From contig NZ_VKDC01000019.1 in NCBI RefSeq assembly GCF_007097395.1, positions 1-64,000 on the forward strand: a stretch of DNA of 64,000 nucleotides, read 5' to 3'. Positions 45,575 through 55,403 of the stretch are shown one piece after another. This DNA comes from Fulvivirga sp. M361. GTDB taxonomy: Bacteria > Bacteroidota > Bacteroidia > Cytophagales > Cyclobacteriaceae. Position numbers and translations under genes: made by a program. Position 1 is the stretch's first letter. Every line of letters begins with the position of its first letter. The notes beneath the pieces were generated by a model. The model worked only from the letters and a program-made list of their open reading frames with translations. It was not told where the DNA came from and did no database searches.

Positions 45575-46350
45575 ATCAACCTTTAGCTTATATACATCCT
45601 CAAGCTCAGATCGCCCGAAATGTGGTTATTGAGCCATTTTCGGTGATCCATGCCAATGTTGTCATTGAAGAAGGCACATGGATCGGTCCCAATGTGACCA
45701 TTTTTGAGGGTGCACGAATTGGTAAAAACGTAAAAATCTACCCTGGAGCATCTATTTCATCGGTACCCCAGGACCTCAAATATAAAGGAGAAGAAACCGA
45801 AACATTCATCGGTGACAATACGGTGATCAGAGAGTTTGTAACCGTCAGCAGAGGTACTGATGATAAGTACAAGACCGTCATTGGTAAAGATTGTCTTTTG
45901 ATGGCCTACGTTCACATAGCCCATGACTGTGCCATTGGCAACAATTGTATTCTGGCCAACGCAGTACAGTTGGCAGGGCATGTTATTGTAGACGATTACG
46001 CTATCATTGCAGGGTCGAGTGCCATACATCAGTTTGTCAAAGTCGGTTCCCATGTGATGGTTTCAGGAGGTTCACTGGTTAGAAAAGACGTTCCGCCATA
46101 TACAAAAGCAGCACGTGAACCACTCACTTACTGTGGCATCAACTCCATAGGCTTACGCAGAAGAGGCTTTTCTTCAGAAAAGATCAATGAGATCCAGGAA
46201 ATATATCGTTATATCTTCCTGAGAGGCCTTAATAACTCTAAGGCCATAGACCTGGTAGAGTTAGAGCTTTCTCCCTCCAAAGAACGTGATGAGATCATTA
46301 ACTTCATCCGAAACTCCGACAGAGGGGTTATGAAAGGGTACACGTACTAA
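45571..46350 (+). CDS. lpxA: UDP-N-acetylglucosamine O-acyltransferase LpxA
   Basis: First enzyme of lipid A synthesis; transfers a 3-hydroxyacyl chain to UDP-GlcNAc. Hexapeptide repeats fill residues 5-180 (for example IHPQAQIARNVVIEPFSVI, core IARNVVIEPFSVI). The catalytic His is in MAYVHIAHDCAIGN, and the C-terminal helical domain starts after NSIGLRRRGFS. Length 259 is normal. The ATG overlaps the lpxC-fabZ stop by four bases. Confidence 0.96.
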   Translation: MNQPLAYIHPQAQIARNVVIEPFSVIHANVVIEEGTWIGPNVTIFEGARIGKNVKIYPGASISSVPQDLKYKGEETETFIGDNTVIREFVTVSRGTDDKYKTVIGKDCLLMAYVHIAHDCAIGNNCILANAVQLAGHVIVDDYAIIAGSSAIHQFVKVGSHVMVSGGSLVRKDVPPYTKAAREPLTYCGINSIGLRRRGFSSEKINEIQEIYRYIFLRGLNNSKAIDLVELELSPSKERDEIINFIRNSDRGVMKGYTY

Positions 46351-46432
46351 GATGAAAGGCCGGGGTAAAGCGGTTATCCGATGTTATGCTCCCCGGTGTG
46401 AAGGACTACCTTCGGCCCTTGCCTGAATTGAA

Positions 46433-47050
46433 ATGTTTCGGATAGAACTCCATCAGCTCGGTAAACGCTTTAATAAAGAAGTAATTTTCAAAGGACTGGA
46501 CTATGAATTTGAATCCGGCCGGTCCTACGCTCTTACCGGGCCTAACGGAAGTGGGAAATCCACATTACTACAGATCATATCAGGCTTTACATTACCTACT
46601 GACGGAAAGGTCAAATACAGTTACAATGAGCGGGAAGTGGAAGCTGAAAATGTGTTTAAACACCTGGCTATAGCGACCCCCTATATGGAACTGATCGAGG
46701 CCTTCACATTATATGAGCTACTGGATTTCCATTTTAAATTCAGAGTCCCGCGAGAAGGCTATAGCATTGATACCGTAATGGAAACGGCTTATCTGTCAAA
46801 TGCTCGTAATAAATATGTAAAGAATTTTTCTTCCGGCATGAAACAACGGGTAAAGCTGGCGCTGGCGTTTTACTCACAAAGCGAAATAGTACTATTGGAC
46901 GAGCCTACTACGAACCTGGACCGGCAAGGAATGGACTGGTACCAGGAACAGCTACTTACATTAGGGCCATGCCTCACGATCATTGCGTCCAATCAACAGG
47001 CTGAGTATGAAAAGTGCTCAAACGTGCTCTCTATTTCTGATTATAAATAA
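46433..47050 (+). CDS. ABC transporter ATP-binding protein
   Basis: A 205-residue ABC ATPase. Walker A is GPNGSGKSTLLQ (about 36-47), the signature is NFSSGMKQRVKLALAF, and Walker B is VLLDEPTTNLD. No permease gene is adjacent, so partner and cargo are unknown; its position 82 bp after lpxA hints at lipid or envelope transport but does not prove it. The protein is short, lacking extra domains. Confidence 0.9.
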   Translation: MFRIELHQLGKRFNKEVIFKGLDYEFESGRSYALTGPNGSGKSTLLQIISGFTLPTDGKVKYSYNEREVEAENVFKHLAIATPYMELIEAFTLYELLDFHFKFRVPREGYSIDTVMETAYLSNARNKYVKNFSSGMKQRVKLALAFYSQSEIVLLDEPTTNLDRQGMDWYQEQLLTLGPCLTIIASNQQAEYEKCSNVLSISDYK

Positions 47051-47231
47051 CAATGACTAAAGCGCAAACCTATGCGCGCAAGATACCATAAATGTATGGT
47101 TCAAATAGGTTACCATTACGTTTAAATTGTGATTTATAGTAATACTATTTAAAATTAATCGACTATTTTAGTGTGTTAGTCTAAAAGAAGACTGATTTAG
47201 AAAGACATTATAATCATAAGATCATATTAAA

Positions 47232-47714
47232 ATGAAAAAGTTACTCTATTTATTAAGCGTTGGATTGGTATTAAGCTCACTTGCATTGGTAGGATGCGGC
47301 GATGACGGCGGAGACGGTCCAACTATTCAGGAACAACAGTTAACAGCCATTGTAGGAACATGGTCCACTAAGGATGGAGATGGTGGAGTAACCCAAAATG
47401 ACGCCGATGCACCTGGAGATTGGGCTTCAACAACATTTACATTTGCAGCGGGACAGAATAATGCAGGTAGTTATACTATATCAGGCCAGCCTACTGACGA
47501 TATCACTGTCTTTAATGACGGTGGTGGAAATTTCACTATCGCAGGCACTACAGCTGAAAATTTTCAGCTTGTTTTCAGTGGTGGTGGCACTGTCGATGTA
47601 AAGGTCAATAGTGCGACGGAAATTGAACTTTCTACGACTATTGAGCAGGACCAGGTTATTGGTGGAAGAACCCAAAGTATCAATGGACCATGGAAATTCG
47701 TTTTGACAAAATAA
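47232..47714 (+). CDS. Small putative lipoprotein, lipocalin-like
   Basis: A 160-residue lipoprotein with lipobox ALVGC (Cys at about 22). The mature part is acidic and rich in Gly, Thr and Asp, with beta-strand pattern; segments GTWSTKDG and WKFVLTK at the ends suggest a small lipocalin-like barrel. No enzyme motif is visible. It is monocistronic, with a strong terminator 40 bp after the stop. Confidence 0.8.
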   Translation: MKKLLYLLSVGLVLSSLALVGCGDDGGDGPTIQEQQLTAIVGTWSTKDGDGGVTQNDADAPGDWASTTFTFAAGQNNAGSYTISGQPTDDITVFNDGGGNFTIAGTTAENFQLVFSGGGTVDVKVNSATEIELSTTIEQDQVIGGRTQSINGPWKFVLTK

Positions 47715-47752
47715 TAATAGTTTTAGAAAATCCTAAACCTATTTAAAAAGTA

Positions 47753-47786
47753 AAAACCTGTGGAGCGTGCTCTACAGGTTTTTTTT
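47753..47786 (+). terminator. Rho-independent terminator after the lipocalin-like gene
   Basis: A stem of about 13 bp with one mismatch (AAACCTGTGGAGC at 47754-47766 with GCTCTACAGGTTT at 47769-47781), followed by a run of T to 47786. Confidence 0.88.
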
Positions 47787-47928
47787 ATGTTTAAAGATAG
47801 AATCTAGGCTCCCGGAGATTGGCAAGATAGTAAACAGAATGTCCTTAATCTTTTCTATCTGCCGTTCAGCAAATACTGGTGCCGGAAAATCAGATAGAGC
47901 TTATTTATAGGCCTCTCTCGAAAATTCC

Positions 47929-48198
47929 ATTTTCAAGGTTTGTTTCTGGATGCTTGTCACTGGGCCACTGGCAATACAGTGCACAATTTATTGATTATCA
48001 ATATATTAAAAATACACTTGAAAAATGATATTGCTCAGTCGCTTATTGCAAATCAGACCGTGACAGAAGACAAAAACCTCGAAAATGGCATAATACCAAT
48101 GATTTTGAGATTCAAAACACCAAAACCTCCCATAAAAAGGTGCATTTAAACGTCAAAAACACACTTTTTGAGCTAAAACTATTTTTCATGAGTGGCCT
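47929..48198. repeat. Diverged direct repeat, copy A
   Basis: Copy A of a two-copy imperfect direct repeat. It shares gattatcaatatatt (47993-48007), acactttttgag-like and tttttcatgagtggcct (48182-48198) with copy B at 48253-48479, in the same order. The spacing differs between copies (281 to 323 bp), so they have gained or lost bases since duplication. Boundaries are approximate. Confidence 0.65.
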
Positions 48199-48252
48199 TT
48201 ATAGTTTTGGCCTTATAACACCCGCAATTATTAAAGCTAAATAGGGTTTTGA

Positions 48253-48479
48253 AAATTCCTTGCCCGCTTTTGGTGCTGGCTACTGGGTTACTGACAATAC
48301 AGCCTGTAGCTTTATGATTATCAATATATTGCAAAATGCTTAAAACGCGCTATTGCTCAACAGTTTTAATATGATGTGCTATGGTAGCGAGGTGCAAACT
48401 GACCAAACATTCGGCAAAAAGCACACCTAATCATTAAAAGAGAACTTTTTGAGTCCAAATCTTTTTTCATGAGTGGCCT
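48253..48479. repeat. Diverged direct repeat, copy B
   Basis: Copy B of the repeat at 47929-48198. It carries gattatcaatatatt at 48316-48330, an aactttttgag block, and tttttcatgagtggcct at 48463-48479. It ends 45 bp before the uxaB stop. Confidence 0.65.
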
Positions 48480-48523
48480 AAATAAGGTATTCAAATGGCC
48501 TTCCCAATAAATGATCTCTCCCT

Positions 48524-49972
48524 TTATTTCAACAAGCCTGAGACCCCTTCTTTCAGGATCACTCTAACACCCTCCGCTACCTTACTACTCAATCCCGACA
48601 TCCCGGTCAGGTTTGTCGCCCAGAACGATTCGTTGCTAAGCACCGCATGGACCAATGCCTTAACAGCATCGTCCGACCCATCACAAGCTTGCCACTGGCC
48701 GTTCATAAAGTCAATGACGGTTGATTCATCATTTAAAGGAATTTGATCACCCGATCGCTGGCCTTTGTAAAAACATATTAATGCTGCAAAAGCAATGGAT
48801 AACAGTTCCGGAGCTGATCCTTCTTTCTCATGGTAACTGAGTATGGAGGGTAAAACCCTGGTTTTAAATTTGGAAAATGAATTTAATGAGATACTGATCA
48901 GTTCGTGTTTTACAGAGGGGTTTCTAAACCGGTCAATGACCTGATGTGCATACACTTTGAGTTCTTCCTTATCACCGGAAAGCGAAGGAATGATCTCTTC
49001 AAAAATCAGCTTTTTCACAAATCCTCCAGTCAGTTCGTCCTCCACGGCTTCTCTCACAAAATTTAACCCGTAGAGATAGGCCACCGGTACCATAGACGTA
49101 TGGGCACCGTTCAGGATCCTGACTTTTCGTGTACGGTAGTAGTCCAGGTCATCCGTAAAAACTACATTCAGCCCCGCTTTGCCAACAGGCAATTCTTCTT
49201 GAATACGTTCGGGACCTTCAATTACCCACAAGTGAAACACTTCTCCCTTAACCATCAGTTCATCACGATATCCCAAATCTGTCCACTTTTCATCGGCATC
49301 TTCTTTAGGGTAACCCGGCACAATACGGTCTACCAGGGTATTGCAAAATGTCATTTTTGTATCCAGCCACTGCACAAAATCAGCCCCCAGGCTCCAATGG
49401 TCTGCATATTGGTATATAACGTCTTTTAGCTTTTCTCCATTTTTATCAATCAGTTCACATGGAAGCACGATCAAATCGGTGCAATCCGGTATTACCTGGA
49501 AGCGGCGGTAGAGCAGTTGGGTAAGTTTCCCTGGAAAAGATGATGCAGGCCTATCCTCTACCCGGTCTGCTCCATTAAACTGAATGCCGGCTTCTGTGGT
49601 ATTGGAAACGATAAATTTCAGGTCCGGATTCCCGGCTTCAGAAAGGTAAGCTTCAAACTGAGCATAAGGATCAATGGCCTTTTGGATCACATCGATCAGT
49701 GAACGGTCGGAAACGAACGAACCGTCTGTTATACCACTCAGGTACAGATTATATAATCCATCCTGATCATTCAATTTATTGATAAGCCCTTTTTCAATAG
49801 GTTGTACTACCGTTACTCCGGCATCGAAATCTGTAGCCTGGTTCATTTCATAGATCATCCAGTCAACAAATGCACGTAGAAAGTTACCTTCACCAAATTG
49901 AAGTACCCTGTTTTTTAGTGAGGCAGGCTTTGAGGACAGTTTGCTTTTGTTTAATAAATCGAATTGCTGCAT
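48524..49972 (-). CDS. uxaB: Tagaturonate reductase (altronate oxidoreductase) UxaB
   Basis: An NAD-dependent mannitol-dehydrogenase-family enzyme of 482 residues. The N-terminal cofactor motif is LQFGEGNFLRAFVDW, followed by the YNLYLSG segment. The SNTTEAGI motif and NGAHTSMVPVAYLYGL (with the catalytic Lys/His region of the family nearby) support UxaB, which interconverts tagaturonate and altronate in galacturonate use. No other uronate genes are nearby, so the pathway is not confirmed here. Confidence 0.88.
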   Translation of the reverse strand: MQQFDLLNKSKLSSKPASLKNRVLQFGEGNFLRAFVDWMIYEMNQATDFDAGVTVVQPIEKGLINKLNDQDGLYNLYLSGITDGSFVSDRSLIDVIQKAIDPYAQFEAYLSEAGNPDLKFIVSNTTEAGIQFNGADRVEDRPASSFPGKLTQLLYRRFQVIPDCTDLIVLPCELIDKNGEKLKDVIYQYADHWSLGADFVQWLDTKMTFCNTLVDRIVPGYPKEDADEKWTDLGYRDELMVKGEVFHLWVIEGPERIQEELPVGKAGLNVVFTDDLDYYRTRKVRILNGAHTSMVPVAYLYGLNFVREAVEDELTGGFVKKLIFEEIIPSLSGDKEELKVYAHQVIDRFRNPSVKHELISISLNSFSKFKTRVLPSILSYHEKEGSAPELLSIAFAALICFYKGQRSGDQIPLNDESTVIDFMNGQWQACDGSDDAVKALVHAVLSNESFWATNLTGMSGLSSKVAEGVRVILKEGVSGLLK

Positions 49973-50438
49973 TATGTTTCTTTATTAATTATGACTTTCA
50001 AAATAACACTTACCCTTACTTTGAGTTAAGCACCCCAAGAATAGAATAGCACTTCGGGTATTTCTCCGTTCCATAGGCTGTAGCTTTCCATTTTATCCGT
50101 GATTGAGATACCTTATGAATCTATCCGCCAAGGTACTATGAATATCTTTAAACCTCGTATTCACAGATTGGCAAACCTTTGCGTAGCTTTTAGTGAGCCT
50201 TTGACAAAACTGGTTTCTCCATTGTATTTCGCCATCAAAATAAAATTTAAACCGTAAATTAGTTAGATTAAAGCTGTATTCACCGTAAGGTGAAATTACT
50301 GTCGCTTCGATGAAAGTCATTATTAATCAAACCTTTATGATGTGAATTAGTTAATTTGATGTTTACCTGCTCTTTATTGACGGTAATCGTTGTTTTGTCT
50401 ATATTGAATTGATTTTTTCAACTATCCAATATGCATTA
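49973..50438. other. Intergenic region between uxaB and the sensor gene
   Basis: About 465 bp with no convincing gene. A 75-codon minus-strand frame (50093-50320) has no start context or recognisable motif. The region must hold the divergent promoters of uxaB and the sensor gene; I see no full TAnnTTTG element. Confidence 0.5.
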
Positions 50439-52415
50439 ATGCTGATCGATAACCTAAACCTAAAACAAAAGCTTACTGGTTCTTTTGCCATTGTATTCCT
50501 TTCTTTTTTGATCATCGGATTGGTTATCTACAAAGGTATTTTAGATATCCAGGAAATTAACAGATTGATGGAGGGAGAGAACAAAGCCCTGTCTTTTGTT
50601 CATCAAACCCGTCAAAACAACCTTTCCCTTCGCTTCCGCGCTACACGTATGTTTACGGCAAACAGGATAAAGGATGCAAGGAAATTTCAAAAGCGTTATG
50701 AAGAAGATGCGGCTGAGATGATCAATGACCTCGCCGCAATGGACAGTATTTATTCTTCTATTGCTGATGAAGAACCGGAAGAATTAGACCGGATCATTTT
50801 TGGGTCGAAAGACAGTACCATAGTCTATTTGGACCAGGTCATGTTACCCAACCTTCACCAGGGAGCAGTACCATTGGATCAATTCATAAGCAAAACAGAC
50901 GAGTTGAACAACCACCTTAAAAAAGATTCGCTGGACAGTGAACGAATACACGAATTGACTGCTGAAATTAAAGACCTGAGAAGTGAAGCATTGGATTACG
51001 CCCATATTGTTTACTCCAATTACGGTGAAGTAAATCGTATCATAAAAAATATGAGGGATAGTCTTCAAGATTCCATTGCTATGCGTCAGGCAAGAATACA
51101 GCGGGTAATCAACCAAACACTTATTATAGTACTGGTGGCCATAGGCCTTGCACTGGCAATCATTTTAGGTATTTCCTCTTTCCTGAACAGAATAATTGTT
51201 CCACCTGTAAGAAAAGTAGCCCAATTCCTGACAGAGTTTGCGGCTGGTCAGTTTCCGGATATCAAGCTACGAGAAAGCCAGGATGAGATAGGTACAATGG
51301 GTAAGGAGATCAATAAGCTAAAAACTAACCTGGAGTTATCCACCAATTTTGCCAATGCCATGGGGAAAGGAAATTTCGAAATGGACTTTGAAGCCAAAGA
51401 CGCGCTGGGACAAAGCTTATTGGGTATGCGTGACAGCCTTAAAGTATCTTATGAACAGGAACAGTCAAGAAAATTCCTTTCCGAAGGACTTGCTCAGATC
51501 AACAATGTGTTACGGAAACAAACAAAAAGTCTTGAAGAATTCGGGGACAACCTGTTATACAGTATCATTAAGTACCTTAATCTGCAAATAGGTGCTTTTT
51601 ATGTAGCCAATGAGGACAATGATGAGACGATACTGGAAATGAAGGCCTGTTATGCCTATGACAGAAAAAAATTCATTAAAACCACTGTCAGGTCCGGTGA
51701 AGGAATAGTAGGGCAGGCATTTAATGAACGTGCTCACATATTCCTTGCTAATGTACCGGAAAGTTACATCAAAATACGTTCCGGACTGGGGGATACGCCT
51801 CCCGGTTCCGTTTACTGTACACCTCTTATACATAATGATGTCGTAGTCGGTGTTCTTGAGTTTGCTTCTGTCAAGCCCATGACTGATTTGGGGAAAGAAT
51901 TTATAGAAGGGGCAGCAGAGGTCATTGCTTCCGACCTTTCTGCTCAGAAAATCAACAACGAAACCAAAAGGCTCCTGGACGATTCTCAAAAACGTACACA
52001 ACAGATGCAGTCCCAGGAAGAAGAATTGCGGCAGAATATGGAAGAGCTTCAGGCCACTCAGGAAGCTATTACCAGAAGTGAAAGCCGTACCCAGGCCATC
52101 CTGGAAAATATACAGGACGGGATTATTACGCTGGATGCTACCGGGGTAATAGGAAGTGTAAATAAAGCGACCACCCGAATGTTTGGTTATGATCAGCAAG
52201 AATTGGAAGGCGCAAACGCCAGCGCCTTATTTGGTAATAACTACAATGAAATACTGGAATATGCGGCATCGGAGATCGCCAATTTGCCTGAAAAAACCAT
52301 CCGGGCAGAGGGACGAAAAAAGAATGGCTCCAGGTTTAATGCCCAGGTACGGCTGGACGATGCCATGGTAGGGTCTGAAAGGTTGGTCATCGCACTGTTG
52401 AAGCCAATGGATTGA
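50439..52415 (+). CDS. Membrane sensor with HAMP, GAF and PAS domains, no kinase
   Basis: A 658-residue sensor. A first membrane helix (about 12-32) is followed by a periplasmic helical domain (about 35-220) of the MCP four-helix-bundle type. A second helix (about 228-248) and a HAMP domain come next. The cytoplasmic part has a GAF-like domain (about 370-510), a glutamine-rich coiled coil (QQMQSQEEELRQNMEELQAT) and a C-terminal PAS domain (ILENIQDGIITLD to the end). No histidine kinase, GGDEF or methyl-accepting domain follows; the frame ends cleanly. I use the ATG at 50439 rather than a TTG at 50409. Confidence 0.85.
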   Translation: MLIDNLNLKQKLTGSFAIVFLSFLIIGLVIYKGILDIQEINRLMEGENKALSFVHQTRQNNLSLRFRATRMFTANRIKDARKFQKRYEEDAAEMINDLAAMDSIYSSIADEEPEELDRIIFGSKDSTIVYLDQVMLPNLHQGAVPLDQFISKTDELNNHLKKDSLDSERIHELTAEIKDLRSEALDYAHIVYSNYGEVNRIIKNMRDSLQDSIAMRQARIQRVINQTLIIVLVAIGLALAIILGISSFLNRIIVPPVRKVAQFLTEFAAGQFPDIKLRESQDEIGTMGKEINKLKTNLELSTNFANAMGKGNFEMDFEAKDALGQSLLGMRDSLKVSYEQEQSRKFLSEGLAQINNVLRKQTKSLEEFGDNLLYSIIKYLNLQIGAFYVANEDNDETILEMKACYAYDRKKFIKTTVRSGEGIVGQAFNERAHIFLANVPESYIKIRSGLGDTPPGSVYCTPLIHNDVVVGVLEFASVKPMTDLGKEFIEGAAEVIASDLSAQKINNETKRLLDDSQKRTQQMQSQEEELRQNMEELQATQEAITRSESRTQAILENIQDGIITLDATGVIGSVNKATTRMFGYDQQELEGANASALFGNNYNEILEYAASEIANLPEKTIRAEGRKKNGSRFNAQVRLDDAMVGSERLVIALLKPMD

Positions 52416-52718
52416 TCCACTGATACAAGACTTTAAGGAATAATAAAATGCACTGAAGGTAGTGCTATTTTGGATGAGGCACATCTCAAATTAGAAGAGT
52501 TCGGATCCTGGGTAAACATGAAAAATCACTTTTTCTGATATCAAAAGTTAAAGGGATAAAACCTTAGAAAAAGTAATAAAGCGCCTTTTTCTGAGGTTTG
52601 TCTTAGTATTATCACATTGTAAATTGATGAAAATCAATATTTTATATCATAATAGTTTTGCTTATAAATAGAACACTAATTCCTACTATGAACAAAATCA
52701 GATTACTTAATACACTCT
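52416..52718. other. Intergenic region between two converging genes
   Basis: About 300 bp between converging genes. It contains one strong hairpin (52559-52599) and otherwise AT-rich sequence without a gene. Confidence 0.6.
52559..52599. terminator. Long-stem hairpin between converging genes
   Basis: A 15-bp stem with one wobble pair (AAACCTTAGAAAAAG at 52559-52573 with CTTTTTCTGAGGTTT at 52585-52599) and an 11-base loop. No long T run follows on either strand, so it is terminator-like rather than a textbook terminator; it could serve both converging transcripts. Confidence 0.5.
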
Positions 52719-54158
52719 TTATTCAAAAGTCACAATAAGTTCAGAAACCGCATCTCCTTCAAATGTCTCAGCTTCCCTGCCCCCGGTACTGCTTGTAACT
52801 CCTACACTCACTCCGGAATGTTTCATAATTATGTTCAAACTATTGCCTGACGCCCAGTCCACGTGGCCCACAATCTCCTGGATAATAGCAGCCAGATCTA
52901 CGGTTTTTTGGGCATCCAGTTTATCGCCGATCGTTACCCATTCAGGAATGCTCCAAACCGCATTGGCCGTAGTCAACGCCCTGTTGGACAAATCACTTGT
53001 ATTTACAGTGTACTCTGCTGAGTTCCCAACATTCTCACCGAAGATGGTAAGCTCTACAGGGTCTGCACCTATATTATCAGCCGTAAATTGAACACTGGCG
53101 CTGAGAATTGTAGCATCTTTTGGTATTTCAACATTTCTAAACCGGAGACCGATATTCTGAAGCCCTCTATCAGGCGTGCTGGAAGTATCAAACTCACCCA
53201 ATTCCTGATCATTGCTATCTAACCACATTCTTCCATCAGCTTCACTCTCTTCCACATCATCTATGTCAACGGTAATTGGAATTATCAAGGTAATTGGCCC
53301 TGCCAAAGTAAAGTCTGAACTGGTGGCTATTTCATCTTCAATTTCAACGGTTATTGGACCCGTATCTGCCACCTCAGGCACTTCAACAACGAGTGAGGTA
53401 TTAGTAGCTATCGTAACAATCGCTTCAACACCGTTAAACTTTACTACATTATCTTCAAGAATAGTACTAAAGTTTTTTCCTGTGATCGTCACCAGCGTTC
53501 CTACTTCCCCTGTCGTAGGTTCAAATGATGTGATTTCCGGTGTCAGGACAAAACTAGCTTCGCTGATGGCCGTCTGCCCAAATACGGTCATAGAAATCTC
53601 CCCCGTTTGAGCGCCCTCAGGCACCGTCACCGTTAGCGAGGTGGTAGTAGCATTGATCACCATGGCGTCCACCCCATTAAAACTAACTGTGTTATCCCCG
53701 GCTGTAGGACTAAAGTTCGTTCCGGAAATAGTAACCGTAATGCCGACCTTTCCACCTGTAGGGTCAAAAGATGTTATAGTAGGCGCTGGTATTATTGTAA
53801 AAACAGGGCCCGTAGCTGTAAATCCACCATGGAACACCGAAATACTACCTGTGGTAGCATCATCAGGAACAGTCACCGTCAGAGTAGTATCGGTCGCTTC
53901 GGTAACCTCTGCTATTGCACCATTGAAATTGACCTTATTATTTGAAAGTGTCCGACTAAAGTTGGTTCCGCTAATGGTCACCGTTGTCCCAATGTCACTG
54001 CCAACAGGCTCTATCCCGGTAATCGTCACGGGTTCAATAGGGTCTGCTTCAAATGTATACTCCTGGTCATTACAGGATGTAATCATTGCTGCGAAAAAAA
54101 CTATTATACCTATATCCGGGAGAAACAGCCTTTTTGTAATTTCCACTATCTTTTTCAT
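52719..54158 (-). CDS. Lipoprotein with three IPT/TIG repeats and a DNRLRE-like domain
   Basis: A 479-residue lipoprotein (lipobox MITSC, Cys about 29). Three immunoglobulin-like IPT/TIG repeats follow, each with the pattern ITSFDP.GG.VG..VTI.G.NFS (about residues 40-285). The C-terminal part (about 295-479) resembles DNRLRE domains: DSNDQELGEFD, LRFRNVEIPKDATILSA and ENVGNSAEYTV. Such surface proteins often bind glycans or other ligands. I use the ATG at 54158; the longer upstream frame has no signal sequence. It is the last gene of the uptake locus. Confidence 0.82.
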   Translation of the reverse strand: MKKIVEITKRLFLPDIGIIVFFAAMITSCNDQEYTFEADPIEPVTITGIEPVGSDIGTTVTISGTNFSRTLSNNKVNFNGAIAEVTEATDTTLTVTVPDDATTGSISVFHGGFTATGPVFTIIPAPTITSFDPTGGKVGITVTISGTNFSPTAGDNTVSFNGVDAMVINATTTSLTVTVPEGAQTGEISMTVFGQTAISEASFVLTPEITSFEPTTGEVGTLVTITGKNFSTILEDNVVKFNGVEAIVTIATNTSLVVEVPEVADTGPITVEIEDEIATSSDFTLAGPITLIIPITVDIDDVEESEADGRMWLDSNDQELGEFDTSSTPDRGLQNIGLRFRNVEIPKDATILSASVQFTADNIGADPVELTIFGENVGNSAEYTVNTSDLSNRALTTANAVWSIPEWVTIGDKLDAQKTVDLAAIIQEIVGHVDWASGNSLNIIMKHSGVSVGVTSSTGGREAETFEGDAVSELIVTFE

Positions 54159-54251
54159 ATGATATTTTTTATTTAAGTAAGCCTGAAAGCTTATAATTTT
54201 AAGATAATTACAGGTACGACAACTTGCCGTAGTCAAGTGATGGATAGCTTA

Positions 54252-55385
54252 TCATTCATCCGGCACGTACACCAGCATCTCGTCAAAATAGATTTCTTCA
54301 CTTCCGTTGTTAATTTCAGAATCTATGATCAGAGTATAGGAAGTAACACCATCAAAAAAAACCCTGAATCAGCTAAATTCCACCGCCCTTCCATAGCATT
54401 GATGTCAGCACCATTTGCACTCATCAGTTCAATGGTCTCCGGTGATCCGGACCTTTCTATCTCTGCATAGATCCGTATGGTATCATCATCATCCCAGGAT
54501 GTTTCTCTAAAAAATATCTGGATACGTACTCCTGTCCTTGGCGTACCATCAGGAATATCTACTTTATCAAAGGTTAACCGAAACAGGCCGTCAACGTCTT
54601 CCAGTTGAAAGCCTTGCACGCCGTCGACATATGCACCTACATCTTCAGTCTTCCGTGTAACTCCTATTTCTTCGTTTTCAAAACCACTTCCTCCATTGTC
54701 AAAGAATTCGGACTTAAATCCGATTTCATCATCAACACCTGTACCAACAGCCACATGTATCACATGACGCTGCCCATCAATATTCAGTAGTTCACCCTCA
54801 TCTGTCGGTCCTCCCGTTCTGATGTAATCGGCACCATCTGAAGGTGCGGCAAAAGGCTCTTCAAATGAGGTGCCTCGCAGTTTCTTTGGAGGGGGCACAA
54901 AAAATGTCATGGTAAAATCCATGGCATCGTTCAAGCCCCGTCTAAACAGGTTAACCGCAGTATTCCCCCCTTCCTGTGTATTAGACGAAGTATTAAAAGA
55001 CGGGGCAGACCCTGTATAAACACCTGTTGGAGTGGTTACAATGGCCACAAAACTAAATTCAGTACTGGGTGTAATGTCATTGATGGTCAGTCCCGCCGCA
55101 TCCAAAAGCATGTCTCCTGTAAAAATGATCGTCCCGGGAAAACTGTTTACCGTAACGAAATTGTCCACTGTTAGAGTTCCAAAGACCAGGGCAAGCGAAT
55201 AACTCGTTGCATTATTGTTGGGGTCTGAAATTTCATTGGAAAACGTAAGGTTGTCAAATTCCAATAAATTAAACCTGAGCTCCGGATCTCCGGCAAATTG
55301 TATGAAACCTCCGCGTTCTGTTATTATTATCCTCCTGGCAGGATATACAAACCATGCACAGTATCCCTATAAATATTTTCTTCAT
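54252..55385 (-). pseudogene. Frameshifted lipoprotein gene of the uptake locus
   Basis: A single gene appears split over three frames. From the ATG at 55385 a lipoprotein signal (MKKIFIGILCMVCISC, then QEDNN) is read. Near 55321-55330, at an AAT repeat, the frame must shift by one base to continue as TERGGFIQFAGDPEL and then as the 311-codon frame at 54329-55264. Near its end, at the T8 run (plus-strand A8, 54354-54361), a second shift restores a family-like C-terminus (DGVTSYTLIIDSEI... VYVPDE) ending at 54252. Without the shifts the products are truncated. I do not recognise the family. Sequencing indels, phase variation or decay could each explain this. Confidence 0.75.
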
Positions 55386-55403
55386 AATCTGTAAGATTTA
55401 AGT

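Larger units (their letters stand above)
47787..48523. other. Gene-free stretch with a diverged direct repeat
   Basis: About 740 bp between a terminator and the uxaB stop with no convincing gene on either strand. The only frame of note (47940-48149, plus) lacks start context and falls inside the repeat described separately, so I reject it. Confidence 0.7.

Noticed and set aside
46351-46432. GC-rich inverted repeat between lpxA and the ABC ATPase gene
   Set aside because: Only a 6-bp stem (CCGGGG/CCCCGG) with a 25-base loop; too weak to call a structured RNA or terminator.
47940-48149. 69-codon plus-strand frame in the repeat region
   Set aside because: It lies inside a diverged direct repeat, and the matching frame in copy B is broken.
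50093-50320. 75-codon minus-strand frame between uxaB and the sensor gene
   Set aside because: No ribosome site, no recognisable motif, and its end falls in an AT-rich spacer; treated as intergenic.
53212-54162. Plus-strand frames antisense to the TIG/DNRLRE lipoprotein
   Set aside because: They exist only because the sense strand is rich in repeated Thr/Val/Ser codons; no start context or motifs.
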